Below are positions 39,614 through 41,764 of a stretch of 41,764 nt of DNA, in pieces. A model generated the notes under the pieces. The model searched no databases. It had not been told where the DNA came from and saw only the letters and a list, made by a program, of their open reading frames with translations. The stretch spans positions 1 through 41,764 of the forward strand of contig DATDGR010000217.1 in NCBI GenBank assembly GCA_036521995.1, written 5' to 3'. Position 1 is the stretch's first letter. The number at the start of each line of letters is the position of its first letter. The DNA comes from Gp13-AA77 sp036521995. Its GTDB lineage: Bacteria > Acidobacteriota > Terriglobia > UBA7540. The position numbers and the translations under genes were made by a program.

Positions 39614-40426
39614 GTGTTGTCTTGGGGGCTCCCAACTGCCGTGATCCGAGCCAACAATCTGGTCAAGACCTTCGGTGAGTTCATTGCCGTCAACGGCATC
39701 ACCTTTGAGGTGCGCAAGGGCGAAATCTTCGCCTTCTTGGGCCCAAATGGAGCCGGAAAGACGACCACGATCAAGATGCTCACCACCCTGCTGCGGCCCA
39801 GCAGCGGCACGATTGAGCTTGATGGACTCGACCCTCAGTGCAGGAAGAACGAAGCCCGGCGGCGGTTCGGGATCGTCTTTCAGGACCCGAGCCTGGAATC
39901 GGAGATGACCGCTTATGAGAACATGGAGATCCACGGCGTTCTATACCATGTACCGCGTAAGCTCCGGATCGAGCGCACCGAGCAATTGCTCAAACTCTTC
40001 GAGCTCTGGGAGCGCCGCAACGAGCCGGTGAAGCGATTCTCCGGAGGGATGAAGAGACGGCTGGAGATTGCACGCGGCTTCCTGCACACTCCAAAGATTC
40101 TCTTCCTGGACGAACCTACCCTGGGACTCGATCCGCAGAGCCGCAATCAATTGTGGACTCACGTCAAACGGCTGAACGAAACCGAGAACGTGACCGTCTT
40201 TCTGACCACGCACTACATGGATGAGGCCGATCGGGTGGCCCACCGCATCGCCGTGATCGATCACGGCAAGATCGTGGCCCAAGGGACTCCGGCGGAACTG
40301 AAGGAACAGACGAAGAGCGATTCGCTGGAGCAGGCCTTCCTGGTGCTAACGGGCTCTTCGATTCGCGACGAGTCCGCGAGTTCCACGGACGCGATGCGGA
40401 ACTTTGTCAAACTGTGGAGGCGATGA
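39614..40426 (+). CDS. ABC transporter ATP-binding protein (DrrA type)
   Basis: The ATPase of an exporter, 270 aa. Walker A GPNGAGKTTT, Q-loop FQDPSLE, signature FSGGMKRRLEIARG, Walker B ILFLDEPTLGLD and the H-loop LTTHYMDEADRVAHR are all present. The order VFQDPSLESEMTAYENMEIHGVLY is typical of DrrA/NodI-like exporters for drugs, polysaccharides or lipids. Start uncertain: GTG 39614, or GTG 39641 (VIRANNLVKTFG), which gives the family's usual N-terminus. Its stop overlaps the ribosome site of the permease gene, so the two are translationally coupled. Divergent from the GH38 gene. Confidence 0.93.
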   Translation: MLSWGLPTAVIRANNLVKTFGEFIAVNGITFEVRKGEIFAFLGPNGAGKTTTIKMLTTLLRPSSGTIELDGLDPQCRKNEARRRFGIVFQDPSLESEMTAYENMEIHGVLYHVPRKLRIERTEQLLKLFELWERRNEPVKRFSGGMKRRLEIARGFLHTPKILFLDEPTLGLDPQSRNQLWTHVKRLNETENVTVFLTTHYMDEADRVAHRIAVIDHGKIVAQGTPAELKEQTKSDSLEQAFLVLTGSSIRDESASSTDAMRNFVKLWRR

Positions 40427-40429
40427 GCG

Positions 40430-41176
40430 ATGGGCGCAATCTACATTCTGTGGCTTCGCGAGTTGAGGCGCTACGTTCGCTCCCGGGCGCAGGTGGTGGC
40501 GTCGCTCGGGCAACCCTTGCTCTATCTGCTGGCCCTGGGATTCGGTTTGGGACCGGTCTTTCGAAAATCGGGGAACGGAAGCTATCTTCAGTTCATCGCC
40601 CCCGGGGTGATCGGTATGACCGTCCTTTTCACGTCGATTTTCTCCGGGATCGGCCTGCTTTGGGACCGTCAGTTTGGTTTTCTGAAAGAGACGCTGGTGG
40701 CTCCGGTGCCGCGGATCAGTATCGTCATCGGCAAGACCCTGGGCGGCGTCACCGTGGCCTTGATCCAGGGCACGCTGGTGGTGGTGGTCTGCCTCGTCGT
40801 CGGCTTCCGGCCCATCAGTCTGGCTGCGGTGCCGCAAGCTTTTCTTTACATGGCGCTGATCGCCCTGGTCTTTGGCGGCCTGGGAACGGCCATCGGCTCG
40901 CGGTTGCAGGACATGCAGGGCTTCCAGCTCATCATGAACTTCCTGGTGTTGCCCATTTTCTTTCTCTCCGGAGCCCTCTTTCCGCTGGAGCACTTGCCCC
41001 GGGTCCTGGGAGCGATCACCAGCGCCGATCCGCTCTCCTATGGCATCGACGGGCTGCGCGGCACGCTGATCGGCCTGTCGCACTTTGGGCTCCTCGTTGA
41101 CCTCGCGGTTCTCGGTGCGGTGGCCGTCGTGTTCCTCGGCATCGGAAGCTATCTGTTCTCCAAGATCGAGGTCTAA
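40430..41176 (+). CDS. ABC-2 type transporter permease (DrrB type)
   Basis: A 248-aa membrane permease, partner of the preceding ATPase. Six hydrophobic segments are visible (VVASLGQPLLYLLALGFGLG, FIAPGVIGMTVLFTSIFSGIGLL, VALIQGTLVVVVCLVVGF, AFLYMALIALVFGGLGTAIGSRL, LIMNFLVLPIFFLSGALFPL, LVDLAVLGAVAVVFLGIGSYLF), and the stretch QFGFLKETLVAPVPRISIVIGK is the family's coupling-helix region. ATG 40430 has GGAGG nine bases upstream, three bases after the ATPase stop. Exports an unknown hydrophobic or polysaccharide substrate. Confidence 0.93.
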   Translation: MGAIYILWLRELRRYVRSRAQVVASLGQPLLYLLALGFGLGPVFRKSGNGSYLQFIAPGVIGMTVLFTSIFSGIGLLWDRQFGFLKETLVAPVPRISIVIGKTLGGVTVALIQGTLVVVVCLVVGFRPISLAAVPQAFLYMALIALVFGGLGTAIGSRLQDMQGFQLIMNFLVLPIFFLSGALFPLEHLPRVLGAITSADPLSYGIDGLRGTLIGLSHFGLLVDLAVLGAVAVVFLGIGSYLFSKIEV

Positions 41177-41253
41177 GCGTGCCTTGCCGACGCAGCGCTC
41201 GCGCCCGACGTGCCGGCGGATTAGCTTGGGGCGCCATCAGAGGATCGGCATGG

Positions 41254-41304
41254 GAGGAGCCAGGTAGCGCAAAGTCTCGCTTTCCAGAGACTCTGCGGCT
41301 CCTC
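41254..41304. repeat. REP-like nested palindrome upstream of the RAYT remnant
   Basis: GAGGAGCC (41254-41261) pairs with GGCTCCTC (41297-41304), and inside it AGTCTC (41273-41278) pairs with GAGACT (41287-41292). A nested perfect hairpin directly before a REP-associated transposase gene is the expected layout of a REP sequence mobilised by RAYTs. Confidence 0.65.
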
Positions 41305-41327
41305 TGATCGGCAGCATAATCGCTTTC

Positions 41328-41465
41328 GTGTCGCGCCTACGCCGCCTGGTGTTGTCGGACCGCTACTTTTTCATAGCCTGCCGGGTGCAGTCGCCTCGCC
41401 GGTTGCTCGCGGAAACGGAGTTCGAATGCCATGCACGCGTGGTCGCGGAGCGCCGAGCGCCCGGG
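41328..41465 (+). pseudogene. REP-associated (Y1, IS200-like) transposase, truncated
   Basis: The first ~45 residues (GTG start, MSRLRRLVLSDRYFFIACRV, then RRLLAETEFECHARVVAERR) match the N-terminus of acidobacterial RAYT/Y1 transposases, which nick and join single-stranded REP hairpins. The HUH motif (usually PDHWH) and catalytic tyrosine that should follow are missing; after AERRA the sequence is unrelated. The break coincides with where an IS110 left end would start, so IS110 insertion is the likely cause. The frame runs to 41522 but only the first part is RAYT-derived. Confidence 0.7.
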
Positions 41466-41599
41466 GAATGGTCGAACCAGTGGCTTACCTCAGTGACAGT
41501 TATCATGAGTACGCTGGCGTGACCGGGGCGGACCAGGAGAAACGGTGCGGCCTGGTCATCGATCGAGTGCGGTTGCCCGCGGACGAGAACGCGAGGATT

Positions 41600-41690
41600 T
41601 GAGAAGCCGCAGACCGAGGAGCGCGGTCTGATTAGATAACGGCGTCGGCTCCGGATCGCCGGTAGACTTGGGGTTGTCCACGACCAAGGC
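41600..41690 (+). ncRNA. Candidate IS110 bridge RNA region
   Basis: Two hairpins lie upstream of the transposase: CAGACCG/CGGTCTG (41610-41630, 7-bp stem, 7-nt loop) and CTTGG/CCAAG (41667-41688) with a large loop containing GGTTGTCCACGA. IS110 bridge RNAs have two loops that pair with target and donor DNA. The position fits, but no target or donor sequence could be checked without the right end. Confidence 0.3.
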
Positions 41691-41711
41691 TGGCCGGGAA
41701 AGGAGCCGACC

Positions 41712-41764
41712 ATGAATATTATCGGATGTGATGTGCATACGCGCTACCAGGTGGTGGCGTGGGT
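41712..41764 (+). CDS. IS110-family transposase, N-terminal fragment cut by window end
   Basis: Begins MNIIGCDVHTRYQVVAW. The G-x-D-x-H start is the first part of the RuvC-like DEDD domain of IS110 transposases, with the Asp as first catalytic acidic residue. AAAGGAG lies six bases upstream of the ATG. Only 17 complete codons are in the window. Confidence 0.82.
   Translation, partial: MNIIGCDVHTRYQVVAW

Larger units (their letters stand above)
41465..41764 (+). mobile_element. IS110-family insertion sequence, left end (right end outside window)
   Basis: Starts about where the RAYT homology ends (boundary is an estimate) and runs off the window. About 245 bp of non-coding DNA precede the transposase start, the usual place for the IS110 left end, which in IS621-type elements encodes the bridge RNA. 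The flanking RAYT fragment suggests this element inserted inside the RAYT gene. Confidence 0.68.

Overview
The window looks like a chromosomal stretch of an Acidobacteriota genome (Terriglobia/Solibacter-like; inference). The basis is a GC-rich sequence and several families typical of that phylum: secreted proteins with ASPM-SPD-2-Hydin-type repeats, an SBBP beta-propeller protein, a winged-helix/TolB-like/TPR regulator, a short 'NALKNGRYA' protein, a REP-associated (RAYT) transposase remnant and a group II intron maturase. No rRNA, complete tRNA or CRISPR array is present.

Layout. 1-1654: 3' part of a group II intron with its reverse transcriptase and domain V/VI. 1722-5093: a large exported glycoside hydrolase fused to 14 tectonin-like repeats. 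5370-6559: a 26-nt tRNA-Ser 3' end (attachment-site scar) abutting a TolC-family gene that has lost its 5' end. 6910-13772: housekeeping genes (AI-2E/PerM-type permease, alpha-glucan phosphorylase, SelA, EcsC-family protein, MutM, a Rieske ferredoxin). 13951-18906: a small promoter-driven ORF, then two tandem paralogous exported SGNH-like proteins with matching start regions; the first has a strong promoter and a terminator-like hairpin in its leader.

18962-23754 (minus strand) is the most interesting block. It encodes a cysteine synthase (CysM type), an unknown 99-aa protein, a JAMM/Mec-type metalloprotease, a MoaD/ThiS/CysO-like sulfur carrier, an E1-like adenylyltransferase fused to a rhodanese, a 1-Cys peroxiredoxin and a DinB-family protein. 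The sulfur carrier does not stop at its diglycine: it continues for 22 residues with three cysteines. The JAMM protein could therefore have two jobs, exposing GG and, as in the CysO/Mec/CysM system, releasing cysteine from the carrier.

23831-41176 holds a conserved-looking unknown gene, the SBBP propeller protein, a radical SAM enzyme, a membrane protein, the TPR regulator, two oxidoreductases, an RraA-like protein, a GH38 alpha-mannosidase-like enzyme with a lyase-like N-terminal domain, and a DrrAB-type ABC exporter. 41254-41764 is a small mobile-element nest: a REP-like hairpin, a truncated RAYT gene and the left end of an IS110-family element, whose transposase runs off the window.

Most product calls rest on motifs read by eye. 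Exact starts were chosen from ribosome binding sites and family N-termini. No alignment or database search was run.
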